Positions 24,918-31,982 of a DNA stretch of 64,000 bases are shown piece by piece (within the stretch, counting starts at the first letter, position 1; each line of letters opens with the position of its first letter). The position numbers and the translations under genes were made by a program. Below the pieces are notes generated by a model. It saw only the letters and a list, made by a program, of their open reading frames with translations, did no database searches and was not told the DNA's origin. The stretch is from NCBI RefSeq assembly GCF_014287635.1, contig NZ_JACOPH010000001.1, positions 124,001-188,000 on the forward strand, given 5' to 3'. Source of the stretch: Roseburia zhanii (lineage in GTDB: Bacteria > Bacillota > Clostridia > Lachnospirales > Lachnospiraceae).

Positions 24918-25013
24918 TGGCACCAGCTCCCTTCATATGTATTCCGGCAGCTGACAAGATCGCCCCTTCGGTTCCCCGATTAAATGTATTATATTGTCAA
25001 TGTGCCAGGACTG

Positions 25014-25279
25014 CCTAAGTTCAACTTAGGGTGTCAATTCAAATTGATTTATTAGCCGAAGCCATTTTTGGCTTCAGCGAATCCATTTTTGGATTGGTTG
25101 GATTCCGTCGGATTTCACGACGGTATAATCCAATCGAGTACCCAAACGATACCCGATCGGGTCCGATCAGTCCAACTTTGGACACATCAGCAGGTTCAAA
25201 GGGGCTTAATAATAGTAATACCCTTTGCCAGCTCCGCAGAGCCATCCACTTTAGAACCTGTAGGTTGCACTGGTGCAAC
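25014..25279. repeat. Block of nine consecutive perfect inverted repeats
   Basis: Between the toxin locus and the repressor gene, 266 bp are almost filled by hairpins: CCTAAGTT/AACTTAGG (25014-25030), TCAATT/AATTGA (25034-25047), GAAGCCA/TGGCTTC (25058-25075), AATCCA/TGGATT (25080-25095), TTGGATTCCGTCG/CGACGG...AATCCAA (25098-25133), ACCCGATCGGGT (25151-25162), GTCCAA/TTGGAC (25170-25183), CAGGTTC/GAACCTG (25191-25260, enclosing AAAGGG/CCCTTT), GTTGCAC/GTGCAAC (25264-25279). Open frames across it show no recognisable protein. Candidates are a structured RNA, an origin, or a packaging site. The rest of 24918-25013 holds only the toxin leader. Confidence 0.7.
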
Positions 25280-25280
25280 T

Positions 25281-25685
25281 CTATTTGTCTGGTTCGGTGT
25301 ACCGGGGGATTTCGGTTAGTTCTTCAACTCGTTTTAAGGCTTCTTTTTTTCCTAGTTTATTCAAAGTTTCATAATCATCTATGAGTTTCGCCTTGTCAGT
25401 TAGATCTATATAATATCCCTCGTATGGTTCAAGTTTTTCGCCTTTGTAGGTCATACCTGATCCGTATTTGATTTCATATTTTTCTGTGTCTAGGTCTAAG
25501 AATGCCATGACATCAGTATCTAGTGCATCTGCTATTTTTTGTATGGTTTCTATTTTAGGGTTCGATTTACCAGTTTCCCATTGTCCTATTTGTTGTTGAG
25601 ATATTCCATTAAGCCGTTTCCCTAATTGCTTTTGCGTCAATCCCTTTTCTAATCTAATACGTTTTATGGTTTCACCAATACTCAT
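25281..25685 (-). CDS. CI/Stl-like XRE repressor
   Basis: A 134-residue protein with an N-terminal HTH (ETIKRIRLEKGLTQKQLGKR, GISQQQIGQWETGKSNPKIE) and a C-terminal region of about 65 residues that is not a LexA-type peptidase (no Ser/Lys dyad seen). It should hold the satellite silent; in PICIs the equivalent Stl is released by a helper-phage protein rather than by RecA. The divergent promoter region contains three matching operators. TTGTTT, 17 bp, TATATT upstream of the gene is a plausible promoter with one operator over its -35 box. Confidence 0.88.
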   Translation of the reverse strand: MSIGETIKRIRLEKGLTQKQLGKRLNGISQQQIGQWETGKSNPKIETIQKIADALDTDVMAFLDLDTEKYEIKYGSGMTYKGEKLEPYEGYYIDLTDKAKLIDDYETLNKLGKKEALKRVEELTEIPRYTEPDK

Positions 25686-25727
25686 GTTATCACCTCAAAA
25701 AAAATATAACATATGAAAAGATAACAA

Positions 25728-25806
25728 ACAAGAAAAAAATTGTTTTTGAGTATTGACACAAGAAATAACTTGTTATATACTCACCTTATCACAAGAAAAC
25801 GCTTGT
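25728..25806. promoter_or_regulatory. Divergent control region with three operators
   Basis: ACAAG-N6-CTTGT occurs at 25758-25773 and 25791-25806, and ACAAG-N6-ATTGT at 25728-25743. The rightward promoter TTGACA (25753-25758), 17 bp, TATACT (25776-25781) has the middle operator within its spacer and the third just downstream of the -10. The first covers the -35 of the leftward repressor promoter. This is a lambda-like switch. Confidence 0.8.
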
Positions 25807-25837
25807 GTCAATAAAAAAGCAGAAAGGAAGTGGCAAC

Positions 25838-26032
25838 ATGGAAATCAACACAAAAAAACTTCAAATTGCGATGGCTAGAAAATGTATGAATCCTAGCGAT
25901 TTAGCAGTAGCTATTGGCTGTACAAGTACATCTATTCAACAGATCTTAAGAGGTGCTAGAGGTGTACAGATGAAGAAATTAGGCCTTATTTCTAAAGCAT
26001 TAGAAGTAGATCCAGCGGAACTTATCGACTAA
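25838..26032 (+). CDS. Cro-like XRE regulator
   Basis: A 64-residue protein that is essentially one HTH domain (KKLQIAMARKCMNPSDLAVA, IGCTSTSIQQILRGARGVQM). ATG 25838 follows GAAAGGAAG; an in-frame upstream ATG lies inside the operator. It is the first gene of the rightward operon, opposite the CI-like repressor, as in the cI/cro or stl/str pairs. It probably represses the repressor gene or activates the replication operon. Confidence 0.85.
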   Translation: MEINTKKLQIAMARKCMNPSDLAVAIGCTSTSIQQILRGARGVQMKKLGLISKALEVDPAELID

Positions 26033-26083
26033 GCACAAGATCATGGCGGCGATGTAGTAAGAGAGATAGAAAGGAGCGTAAGC

Positions 26084-26227
26084 ATGACCAGAGCAGAGAA
26101 AGCGCAGGTTATCATTGAAGAAATCAACGAATCGTACACGATCCCGACCTATATGGAGAAATACGTTACCCAGCGCATCATTGACGCACTGGAGCAGATC
26201 GAAGTCAAAGAGAAGAAAGGAGCGTAA
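26084..26227 (+). CDS. Small hypothetical protein
   Basis: A 47-residue frame, MTRAEKAQVIIEEINESYTI continuing to DALEQIEVKEKKGA, predicted all helical. AAAGGAG lies 8-9 bp before ATG 26084. The stop is 4 bp before the excisionase-like gene, whose ribosome site lies inside its last codons, so it is part of the early operon. No family was recognised. Confidence 0.7.
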   Translation: MTRAEKAQVIIEEINESYTIPTYMEKYVTQRIIDALEQIEVKEKKGA

Positions 26228-26231
26228 GAGC

Positions 26232-26600
26232 ATGGACGCACAAGAAAAGAAGTTCACAGAGCAGGATATGAGCAACTTTATGTCAATGCTTATGATACAA
26301 CAAGATGTAAATTGGCGAATGGAGATGCAAACGAAAATAAATGCACTAGAGAATAAAGTGCGGCAGCTTAGCACATGGGTTGAAGCAAATAACGATCATC
26401 AGAGCAGGCGAACCGGTGTTGAAATGGTATCAATCAAAGAAGCAAGCCAGCGTTCCGGTATATCATACGATTTTATACGGAAAATGTGTATTAACAAGCA
26501 GATTTCTTATGTAAGAGCAGGCAGTAAATACCTTGTGAATTGGCGGTTGTTTCAGGAATATCTAAATAAAGGCGCGGCAATAAATGACGATTTAAAATAG
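26232..26600 (+). CDS. Excisionase-like DNA-binding protein
   Basis: A 122-residue protein from ATG 26232. The first 60 residues form a helical, probably coiled-coil segment (MQTKINALENKVRQLSTWVE). The C-terminal 60 residues are a MerR-like winged helix of the excisionase family: MVSIKEASQRSGISYDFIRK, then YVRAGSKYLVNWRLFQEYL. It should bend DNA at the att arms to direct the integrase toward excision, or act as an AlpA-type activator. Its position between cro-like and replication genes fits PICI layouts. Confidence 0.8.
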   Translation: MDAQEKKFTEQDMSNFMSMLMIQQDVNWRMEMQTKINALENKVRQLSTWVEANNDHQSRRTGVEMVSIKEASQRSGISYDFIRKMCINKQISYVRAGSKYLVNWRLFQEYLNKGAAINDDLK

Positions 26601-26613
26601 AGAGGAGCATAGC

Positions 26614-27480
26614 ATGGGAGAATCGACAAAGCGTTACTTTTGGCTGCGCTTAAAAAAAACATACTTTAACCAGCTAGAGCAGAAGAAGATGAGCCGACAG
26701 GCAAACGGTAAAGATATGCAAATAGTCTATCTTCGGATGATGTTATTAAGCCTAGATAATGATGGATATATCTTTTTTCAAGGTGTTTATGACAGCTTAG
26801 AGGAAGAATTGGCGGAAGAATTTAACGAATCAGTAGAGATCATAAGAAAAACGGTTACTTATCTCGTCAATAATAACATGGTGACAATAGACGCAGAGGA
26901 TAATTGTTTTCTGCCAGAGGCACAGTCATTGACTGGTAGCGAGTGTTACAGTGCTGAAAGAATGCGGAGATTAAGAAAAAAACTCAAAGCGTCACATTGT
27001 GACAGTGATGTTACACCATGTGACGAAGAGAAAGAGATAGAGAAAGATAAAGAGAATAGTAATATAAATACTAACTGTGCATCTGACAATGCACCGAAAG
27101 CCAGCAGATCAGAAATCAATGAATTTTTTGAAAGGATCTGGAAACTGTACCCGAATAAGAAAGGTAAAGGGCAGGTAAGCGATGCAAAGAAAAAGAAACT
27201 GTATGATATTGGCTATGACGAGATCAGCAGAGCGATAGACCGTTACAAGGACGGACTGTTAAAAGATGATTGGCGAAAGCCACAGAATGGCAGTACATTT
27301 TTTAACAGTGGCTACGTGGACTATTTAGATGCAAATTACAGTAAACCACAGGATCGGCAGGAAATGGACGCAGAGCAGCAGAGGGCACAGTGGCAGCGTA
27401 ATTATGAGGAAAACCAACAGTATCTTAGAAAGATGCTGGGAACTCCACGCCCAACGCAACCAGATGATCCATTCCAGTAA
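26614..27480 (+). CDS. Phage replisome organiser-like replication initiator
   Basis: A 288-residue protein. The N-terminal 110 residues match the phage replisome organiser domain (YFWLRLKKTYFNQLEQKKMS, then IVYLRMMLLSLDNDGYIFFQ). A linker rich in D, E, K and N follows, then a C-terminal block (INEFFERIWKLYPNKKGKGQ) seen in DnaD/RepA-type phage initiators. It should bind the element's origin and load the helicase through the DnaC-like neighbour encoded 11 bp downstream. The likely origin is the iteron cluster at 29172-29232. Confidence 0.82.
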   Translation: MGESTKRYFWLRLKKTYFNQLEQKKMSRQANGKDMQIVYLRMMLLSLDNDGYIFFQGVYDSLEEELAEEFNESVEIIRKTVTYLVNNNMVTIDAEDNCFLPEAQSLTGSECYSAERMRRLRKKLKASHCDSDVTPCDEEKEIEKDKENSNINTNCASDNAPKASRSEINEFFERIWKLYPNKKGKGQVSDAKKKKLYDIGYDEISRAIDRYKDGLLKDDWRKPQNGSTFFNSGYVDYLDANYSKPQDRQEMDAEQQRAQWQRNYEENQQYLRKMLGTPRPTQPDDPFQ

Positions 27481-27491
27481 GGCGGTGGGAT

Positions 27492-28424
27492 ATGATAAAT
27501 TTAGACGGCAGCTACAGTGAACGAACGATTGAATTTTTATCAAGATACCGCCCGCTTATCAACGGACAGGCATACAGGGCAATTTCCATGACACCGGACG
27601 AGATCGCAGAGCGCAGGGCATATATACGGCAGAAACTCCGCAGGAGCAGCTTTAATAATCTAAGCAATGACACACTGGATCAGTGCTTATATTACGAACT
27701 GGACGGTATGAGATTTTTTGAAGATGAAAAAGGTTACTGTTACGCTTTGAAAGCTGAACGTGTTTCAGCAGAGCAGGGAGATTTCCGTAAATCAAGGGCT
27801 ATGATCCCATTTGAATACATAGGATTGAAAACTCACGACTTTAAGTGGAATGTTTACAGTGAAGATACCACAAAAGCAAAAGATATTTTAAACCGGTATC
27901 TGCTAAGTTTCCCGGCCATGAAAGAGAAGGGAATGGGTGTATATATCTGTTCCGGCACCAAAGGGAGCGGAAAGACAATGTTGTCATGCTGTATCATAAA
28001 CGAGATAGCGGACAAGTACACCTTAAATATTAAGTTTATCAATGTGCTAGATCTGTTGGAACTGACCAAAAAGAGTTATAAAAGTGATGATACCTTACAG
28101 ACGGTACAGAATGCGGTTGTACTGGTGATCGATGACATAGGCGTACAGTTGTCTAGGGAATGGACGGATACGGTGCTTTACCGGCTTATCAATGAGCGGT
28201 ACGCAAACCACAGGGTGACGATATACACAAGCAACCTGAAGATTGACGATTTGAAAATAGACGACCGTATTAAGGACAGGATAGAAGCAACTTCTTATAT
28301 TGTGAACCTCCCAGAAACACCGGTACGGAAGAATAAGAGCGAAGCGGATAAGAATAAGCTGATGGACGATCTGATGAAGAAAAACGCCCCGAATGGTGCG
28401 GCAACACCATCACAGGGCAAGTAA
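27492..28424 (+). CDS. DnaC-like helicase-loading ATPase
   Basis: A 310-residue AAA+ protein. The Walker A motif is CSGTKGSGKTMLSC near residue 160, Walker B is VVLVIDDIGVQ near 215, and the arginine-containing segment TVLYRLINERYANH plus sensor-1 TIYTSNLKIDD follow, as in DnaC/IstB. A 100-residue N-terminal region should contact the host helicase DnaB. It forms a replication pair with the preceding initiator. GGCGGTGGGA precedes the ATG. Confidence 0.88.
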   Translation: MINLDGSYSERTIEFLSRYRPLINGQAYRAISMTPDEIAERRAYIRQKLRRSSFNNLSNDTLDQCLYYELDGMRFFEDEKGYCYALKAERVSAEQGDFRKSRAMIPFEYIGLKTHDFKWNVYSEDTTKAKDILNRYLLSFPAMKEKGMGVYICSGTKGSGKTMLSCCIINEIADKYTLNIKFINVLDLLELTKKSYKSDDTLQTVQNAVVLVIDDIGVQLSREWTDTVLYRLINERYANHRVTIYTSNLKIDDLKIDDRIKDRIEATSYIVNLPETPVRKNKSEADKNKLMDDLMKKNAPNGAATPSQGK

Positions 28425-28490
28425 CCCGAAAACCCATTCAAAGACCGGTTACGGCTGTATTATAGCAGATACCGGCAGAAAGAGGAAGAT

Positions 28491-28715
28491 ATGCAAGTAA
28501 AAAATAGTAAAGTATTTCAGTATTTAAAGAGCAATGACAATACATTTAAAGTGGCAGATGGTAGTCCAGATTTACCAGCATCTGTTGTAGAAGAATATGC
28601 ACAAGAAATACATGATATTTTAGTAAATAAAGGTTTTACATATATGAATTGCCATGTGATCCTTCATATTGTCAATGATGTTTTAAGAGAAGAACGGGAT
28701 ATAACAAGAATATAG
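28491..28715 (+). CDS. Hypothetical protein of the satellite
   Basis: A 74-residue protein of unknown family (MQVKNSKVFQYLKSNDNTFK, ending NDVLREERDITRI). GAAAGAGGAAG precedes ATG 28491. It is predicted mainly helical, with no membrane segment. It lies in the rightward operon after the helicase loader, where PICIs often carry interference or accessory genes. Confidence 0.65.
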   Translation: MQVKNSKVFQYLKSNDNTFKVADGSPDLPASVVEEYAQEIHDILVNKGFTYMNCHVILHIVNDVLREERDITRI

Positions 28716-28737
28716 TGTGTATTGGAAAGGGGAAAAT

Positions 28738-28938
28738 ATGAGTAAAAAAGAATATATGGATTTAATGGAAAAATTTTTTGATGCTAATCAGATTCTGGAA
28801 GTATGCCAAGGCTATACACAGGCAGACACGCCAAATATTATGATCTTATCAAATGTACTTTTTGAATTGACAAAAAGATATACAGATTTGTATTTATCAT
28901 TGGTTACTAATAAGGATTATAGGGAAGTAGAAAAATGA
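28738..28938 (+). CDS. Hypothetical protein of the satellite
   Basis: A 66-residue acidic helical protein (MSKKEYMDLMEKFFDANQIL). AAAGGGG stands before ATG 28738. Its stop codon overlaps the start of the next gene by 4 bp (ATGA). No family recognised. Confidence 0.65.
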   Translation: MSKKEYMDLMEKFFDANQILEVCQGYTQADTPNIMILSNVLFELTKRYTDLYLSLVTNKDYREVEK

Positions 28939-29090
28939 TCAAGATCAGGATATCCTATGATAAGCAGCAGGAAGCCGAAAGGCTTTTACAGATCCTTTCA
29001 CCAGCGATTAAAGGCGCAAAGGTTCAGAAGTCCGAAAACGGACAGCACAAGAAGATATACATAACCATAGGGCGGTTAGGCTCTGAATGA
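28935..29090 (+). CDS. Small hypothetical protein of the satellite
   Basis: A 51-residue frame, MIKIRISYDKQQEAERLLQI, ending KKIYITIGRLGSE. The pattern of beta strand, helix, basic loop, beta strand resembles the small 'plasmid/phage' proteins with an ISY...E...LL...l..... k....kkiYi layout common in Firmicutes phages. It overlaps the preceding gene by 4 bp and is followed by a terminator, so it ends the early operon. Confidence 0.65.
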   Translation: MIKIRISYDKQQEAERLLQILSPAIKGAKVQKSENGQHKKIYITIGRLGSE

Positions 29091-29107
29091 TACAACCCTC
29101 ACCCACA

Positions 29108-29154
29108 AGTCCCATGCATGGCACAGTATAACAGTGACCGGTATGGGGCTTTTT
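29108..29154 (+). terminator. Terminator of the satellite early operon
   Basis: AGTCCCAT (29108-29115) pairs with ATGGGGCT (29143-29150, one G-T pair) and is followed by five T. The loop is long (27 nt). Confidence 0.55.
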
Positions 29155-29158
29155 GAAA

Positions 29159-29251
29159 TGAAACGTTTCAGATGCACACAAAAAAGGGTGCAATGTGTGC
29201 ACACAAAAAAGGGTGCAAAGGGTGCACACAAAGCGAACGCAAAGCGAACGC
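29159..29251 (+). repeat. Iteron cluster, candidate replication origin
   Basis: TGCACACAAA recurs at 29173, 29198 and 29223, exactly 25 bp apart; the first two continue identically through AAAAGGGTGCAA. Two copies of CAAAGCGAACG follow 10 bp apart (from about 29230). A perfect palindrome TGAAACGTTTCA (29159-29170) precedes them. Placement just after the replication genes fits an iteron-type origin. Confidence 0.7.
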
Positions 29252-29254
29252 TGA

Positions 29255-29728
29255 CAGAACGTTTCGTTCGGGCAGATTAAGGCAAATGTCCGGCATTGGA
29301 ACACTTACAAATACTTACATTCTATGCGGCTTAGAGCCTAAGATTTCCTAAGGTGTTAGGGCATTGTAAAAGCCTTTATACAAAGAGGATACAAAGAAAA
29401 AACTATAAGGAAAGTATCAAACACAATAGGTACTAAGTACAGGCAATCTATAGGTCAAAATCTCTGGTGATTTGTTGGAATACAAACCGGATACAAACCG
29501 GAATACGTGACTAAGATTTACTATAGCATCGAACCGCAGTATATGATATAATCAGCTTATGCAAATAAAATATTAAAGTACCCCAGCGGCGTGTATATCC
29601 TCCATCATGCCGACGCTGGAAGCCTAGATATATGGCGCGGGAAGTATGAACCGATTGAACCGGTTTGTATTTTCCGCGCTTTTTATTTGCAAATAGTCCA
29701 CCGGGACGTTAAAGAAGGGAATAGGAAC
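29255..29728. promoter_or_regulatory. AT-rich gene-free region with late promoter and attenuator
   Basis: AT-rich DNA follows the iterons and could be the unwinding region. TGATATAAT (extended -10, 29544-29552) is a promoter candidate for the scaffold-capsid genes. GCGCGG (29635-29640) with CCGCGC (29674-29679) plus a T run (29680-29684) forms a terminator in the leader, so late transcription may depend on antitermination. Short direct repeats ATACAAACCGG lie near 29483-29505. No gene seen. Confidence 0.5.
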
Positions 29729-29884
29729 ATGAAAATAAAAGTAAGATACTGCGGTTACGGATATGTAGAACAGACAGCCGGTGATCTGCTGGAAATGCTG
29801 ACAGCAGGGCGGGAGTATGTCGATCTTAAGGTAATCGGTCTTAGTGACATTATGGCAGCGGTTGTATTGATTTATAAGGAGTAA
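29729..29884 (+). CDS. Small hypothetical protein upstream of scaffold
   Basis: A 51-residue protein from ATG 29729 (GAAGGGAATAGGAAC before it). It reads MKIKVRYCGYGYVEQTAGDL and ends SDIMAAVVLIYKE. No family recognised; a small alpha/beta fold is likely. It lies 4 bp before the scaffold gene and probably belongs to the capsid operon. Confidence 0.65.
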   Translation: MKIKVRYCGYGYVEQTAGDLLEMLTAGREYVDLKVIGLSDIMAAVVLIYKE

Positions 29885-29888
29885 GCAG

Positions 29889-30281
29889 ATGGAAGGAAGA
29901 AACGGAGCCAACGGGGGCGAAAACACCGGAAAAACATTCACGCAGGAAGAAGTAAACCAGATCGTAAGCAGTCGGTTGAAAGAAGAACGTGAAAAGATGA
30001 AACGTGAACAGGATGCGGTTATAGCAGATATGGAAAAGAACATCAAGGCTAGAGAAATGCGCATGAATGTTCTTGACAGACTTAAAAGTAAGGGATTGCC
30101 GGAATCATTAGCGGATGCAATCAACTGTTCAGACGAGGAGTCGATCAATAAGAGCATTGAAATATTAACGAATACATATAAAACAGGAGAGAACGGGCAT
30201 CTCAAGGCAGAATATCACCCGGTAGGCGGTACCGGAGAGAGAACAGACCCGATCAGGGAAGCCATGGGATTAGCACCGTAG
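29889..30281 (+). CDS. Phage scaffolding-like protein (DUF4355 type)
   Basis: A 130-residue highly charged, coiled-coil protein. KTFTQEEVNQIVSSRLKEER is the hallmark of DUF4355 phage scaffold proteins, and the C-terminal GGTGERTDPIREAMGLAP is the usual flexible end. Scaffolds of this type are found directly before the major capsid gene, as here (13-bp gap), and guide shell assembly, leaving afterwards. The protein is shorter than typical phage versions (about 180-220), which might matter for a small shell. Confidence 0.85.
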   Translation: MEGRNGANGGENTGKTFTQEEVNQIVSSRLKEEREKMKREQDAVIADMEKNIKAREMRMNVLDRLKSKGLPESLADAINCSDEESINKSIEILTNTYKTGENGHLKAEYHPVGGTGERTDPIREAMGLAP

Positions 30282-30294
30282 AAAGGATTTAATT

Positions 30295-31140
30295 ATGGCT
30301 ATTAACTTAGTAACTAGATTTCTACCATACGTAGATGAAATTTTCAAAAAAGAGAGTAAAAAGGCACTTGTAACGAATCAGGATTTCGACTGGACCGGTG
30401 CACATACAGTAAAGGTGTACAAGGTCAGCACCGGATCAATGAACGATTATGACAGAGCCGGAACCGGCAGCGGTGTAGAAGGTTCAAGATTTGGTACTGT
30501 GGAGAGCCTAAACGCCACTACAGAGGAGTTTACGCTTAGAAAAGACAGATCTTTTACATTTGCCATCGATAAGCTGGATACAGACGAAACAGCGCAGCAG
30601 GTGGCAGCATCAACGGCACTTGCAAGACAGCAGAGAGAGGTTGTCATACCGGAAGTAGACACATATGTATACGGAGTGATCGCAGCCGGAGCAGGGACAA
30701 AGCCAAAAGCGGTTGCACTGACTGCTGATAACATCTACGACGAGATCACAAAGGCAACAAATGCCCTTGATAATGCGGAAGTACCGGAAGAAGACAGGGT
30801 ATTGATCGTAAACCCCGACGTATACCGTCTGATGAAGAAATCAAAGGATATTGTGATGGAAACGGATGTTGACAGCAATTTACGCAAGCAGGGCGTTGTG
30901 TCGAACTTAGACGGTGCTTTAGTTATCAAAGTACCAGCGGTCAGACTGCCGGAGCACTGCGGCTTTATTCTCTGCCATCCATCGGCAACGGTAGCACCGA
31001 CAAAGCTGGAAGATTACCGGGTGCATCAGGACCCGCCGGGGATCAGCGGATCACTGGTTGAGGGGCGTATCTGTTACGATGCATTTGTACTTGAGAATAA
31101 GCAAAATGCTATCTATTATCAGGAGCAGCCGGCAGAATAA
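30295..31140 (+). CDS. Phage major capsid protein
   Basis: A 281-residue protein recognisable as a HK97-fold coat protein of the 'N4-gp56/P22-like' small type in Firmicutes phages: AINLVTRFLPYVDEIFKKES at the start, a central RKDRSFTFAIDKLDTDETAQ, then VLIVNPDVYRLMKKSKD and a C-terminal CHPSATVAPTKLEDYRVHQD. It has no N-terminal delta domain, which fits the separate scaffold gene. The gene is complete with good ribosome site (GAAAGGA). It forms the shell; no protease, portal or terminase gene accompanies it in this element. Confidence 0.88.
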   Translation: MAINLVTRFLPYVDEIFKKESKKALVTNQDFDWTGAHTVKVYKVSTGSMNDYDRAGTGSGVEGSRFGTVESLNATTEEFTLRKDRSFTFAIDKLDTDETAQQVAASTALARQQREVVIPEVDTYVYGVIAAGAGTKPKAVALTADNIYDEITKATNALDNAEVPEEDRVLIVNPDVYRLMKKSKDIVMETDVDSNLRKQGVVSNLDGALVIKVPAVRLPEHCGFILCHPSATVAPTKLEDYRVHQDPPGISGSLVEGRICYDAFVLENKQNAIYYQEQPAE

Positions 31141-31185
31141 GAATGAAATGTGTGCGGGGTGTCTGTATCAGATGCCCCGTCAGGT

Positions 31186-31208
31186 GTTTCAGATGCACAC
31201 AGAAAAGG
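31186..31208 (+). repeat. Isolated fourth iteron-like copy upstream of the late regulator
   Basis: GTTTCAGATGCACACA at 31186-31201 is identical to 29165-29180 at the edge of the iteron cluster, and continues GAAAAGG, close to the iteron core. It lies 17 bp before the start of the ArpU-like gene. Confidence 0.6.
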
Positions 31209-31217
31209 AATGACCAC

Positions 31218-31622
31218 ATGACAGCAGAAGAAAAGAAAGTGTACTTACAATCTTATCAGGCATCATTATCTTGCATTGAACGGTACAAGGTCTATATTTC
31301 GATTGTGGAAGAATTTAAGGCAGACTATGACCGGTCTTTACAATGGTGTCATAGTCCGCAGGTTGTACAGGAACTGACCGATCAGATAAAAGAACTTGAC
31401 ACATACAAAGCAGAGTATCAGAAGGTCATAGAGGATAAAACCAAAGTATGCGATCATGTAATATCCAGCATCTTTAGTATGCCGGAAGAAAGAGATCAAG
31501 CGCTACTGTCTTATAGGTATATAGACGGCATGACATGGGAGCAGATAGCGGATCATATGCTTTATGCTATGACGCATATACACCGGCTGCATAACAGGGC
31601 ATTGGAACACTTAGAACTGTGA
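31218..31622 (+). CDS. ArpU/sigma-70 region 4-like late transcription regulator
   Basis: The start is ATG 31218 (AAAAGGA 9 bp upstream); the upstream in-frame ATG lacks a site. The 134-residue protein has a helical N-terminal half and a C-terminal HTH like sigma region 4: ALLSYRYIDGMTWEQIADHM followed by HIHRLHNRALEHLEL. This layout is that of ArpU/RinA/DUF1492-type activators of late phage operons. Here it is the last gene before attR, placed after the capsid gene. It could activate the satellite's own late promoter or respond to a helper. Confidence 0.75.
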   Translation: MTAEEKKVYLQSYQASLSCIERYKVYISIVEEFKADYDRSLQWCHSPQVVQELTDQIKELDTYKAEYQKVIEDKTKVCDHVISSIFSMPEERDQALLSYRYIDGMTWEQIADHMLYAMTHIHRLHNRALEHLEL

Positions 31623-31846
31623 ATGATGGTAACTGGTGCTTTTATTCTGCTTCAGACCATGTTATAATATGGTCACTCTATAAAACATATTTGTTGAAAG
31701 CATCGAGCCATGAACGGCAGACGGTGCTTTTTTATTTGACATATGCGGATATGATGAGATAAACTGATCACGGCAGAACAGGATTGTATTTTAGAAACAT
31801 CGAATCGCGCTAATGGTATTCGGTGCTTCTAAATTATAGGGCAGGA
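31623..31846. promoter_or_regulatory. Satellite right-end region with two related hairpins
   Basis: No gene seen. AGCATCG (31699-31705)/CGGTGCT (31722-31728) with a T run is a terminator-like hairpin. AGAAACATCGAAT (31793-31805) pairs with ATTCGGTGCTTCT (31818-31830). The two share the layout CATCGA-N2-C ... GG-N4-CGGTGCT. GACCAT/ATGGTC flanks a TATAAT at 31655-31674. They may be terminators or a packaging signal. Confidence 0.45.
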
Positions 31847-31868
31847 TTTGACTAATATTTGACTAACA
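31847..31868 (+). repeat. Arm-type integrase repeats, right side
   Basis: TTTGACTAATA and TTTGACTAACA in tandem with an 11-bp period, about 115 bp inside attR, matching the doublet near attL. The 31869-31982 stretch between them and attR is AT-rich and gene-free. Confidence 0.65.
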
Positions 31869-31982
31869 TTTTTTTGTTTTTTGCATCTTAGAAGTAATTA
31901 AGTAGAAAAAACACAAGCACAAAATGCCATAAAATCAGTACTTTGAGATTAGACCGCATCAAAGCGATATGTTTTTTTAAAA

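Noticed and set aside
25031..25384. Open frames on both strands across the hairpin block (for example 25031-25384 plus, 25039-25278 minus)
   Set aside because: No ribosome site fits, protein sequences are low in recognisable features, and the frames arise from palindromic DNA that is open on both strands.
29159..29251. CRISPR-like array
   Set aside because: Only three short units with a 25-bp period and no spacer-like variation; better explained as iterons. No cas gene in the window.
29624..30205. 193-codon minus-strand frame opposite the scaffold gene
   Set aside because: It is the complement of the scaffold gene and its leader; Leu/Ser-rich composition is typical of an antisense shadow.
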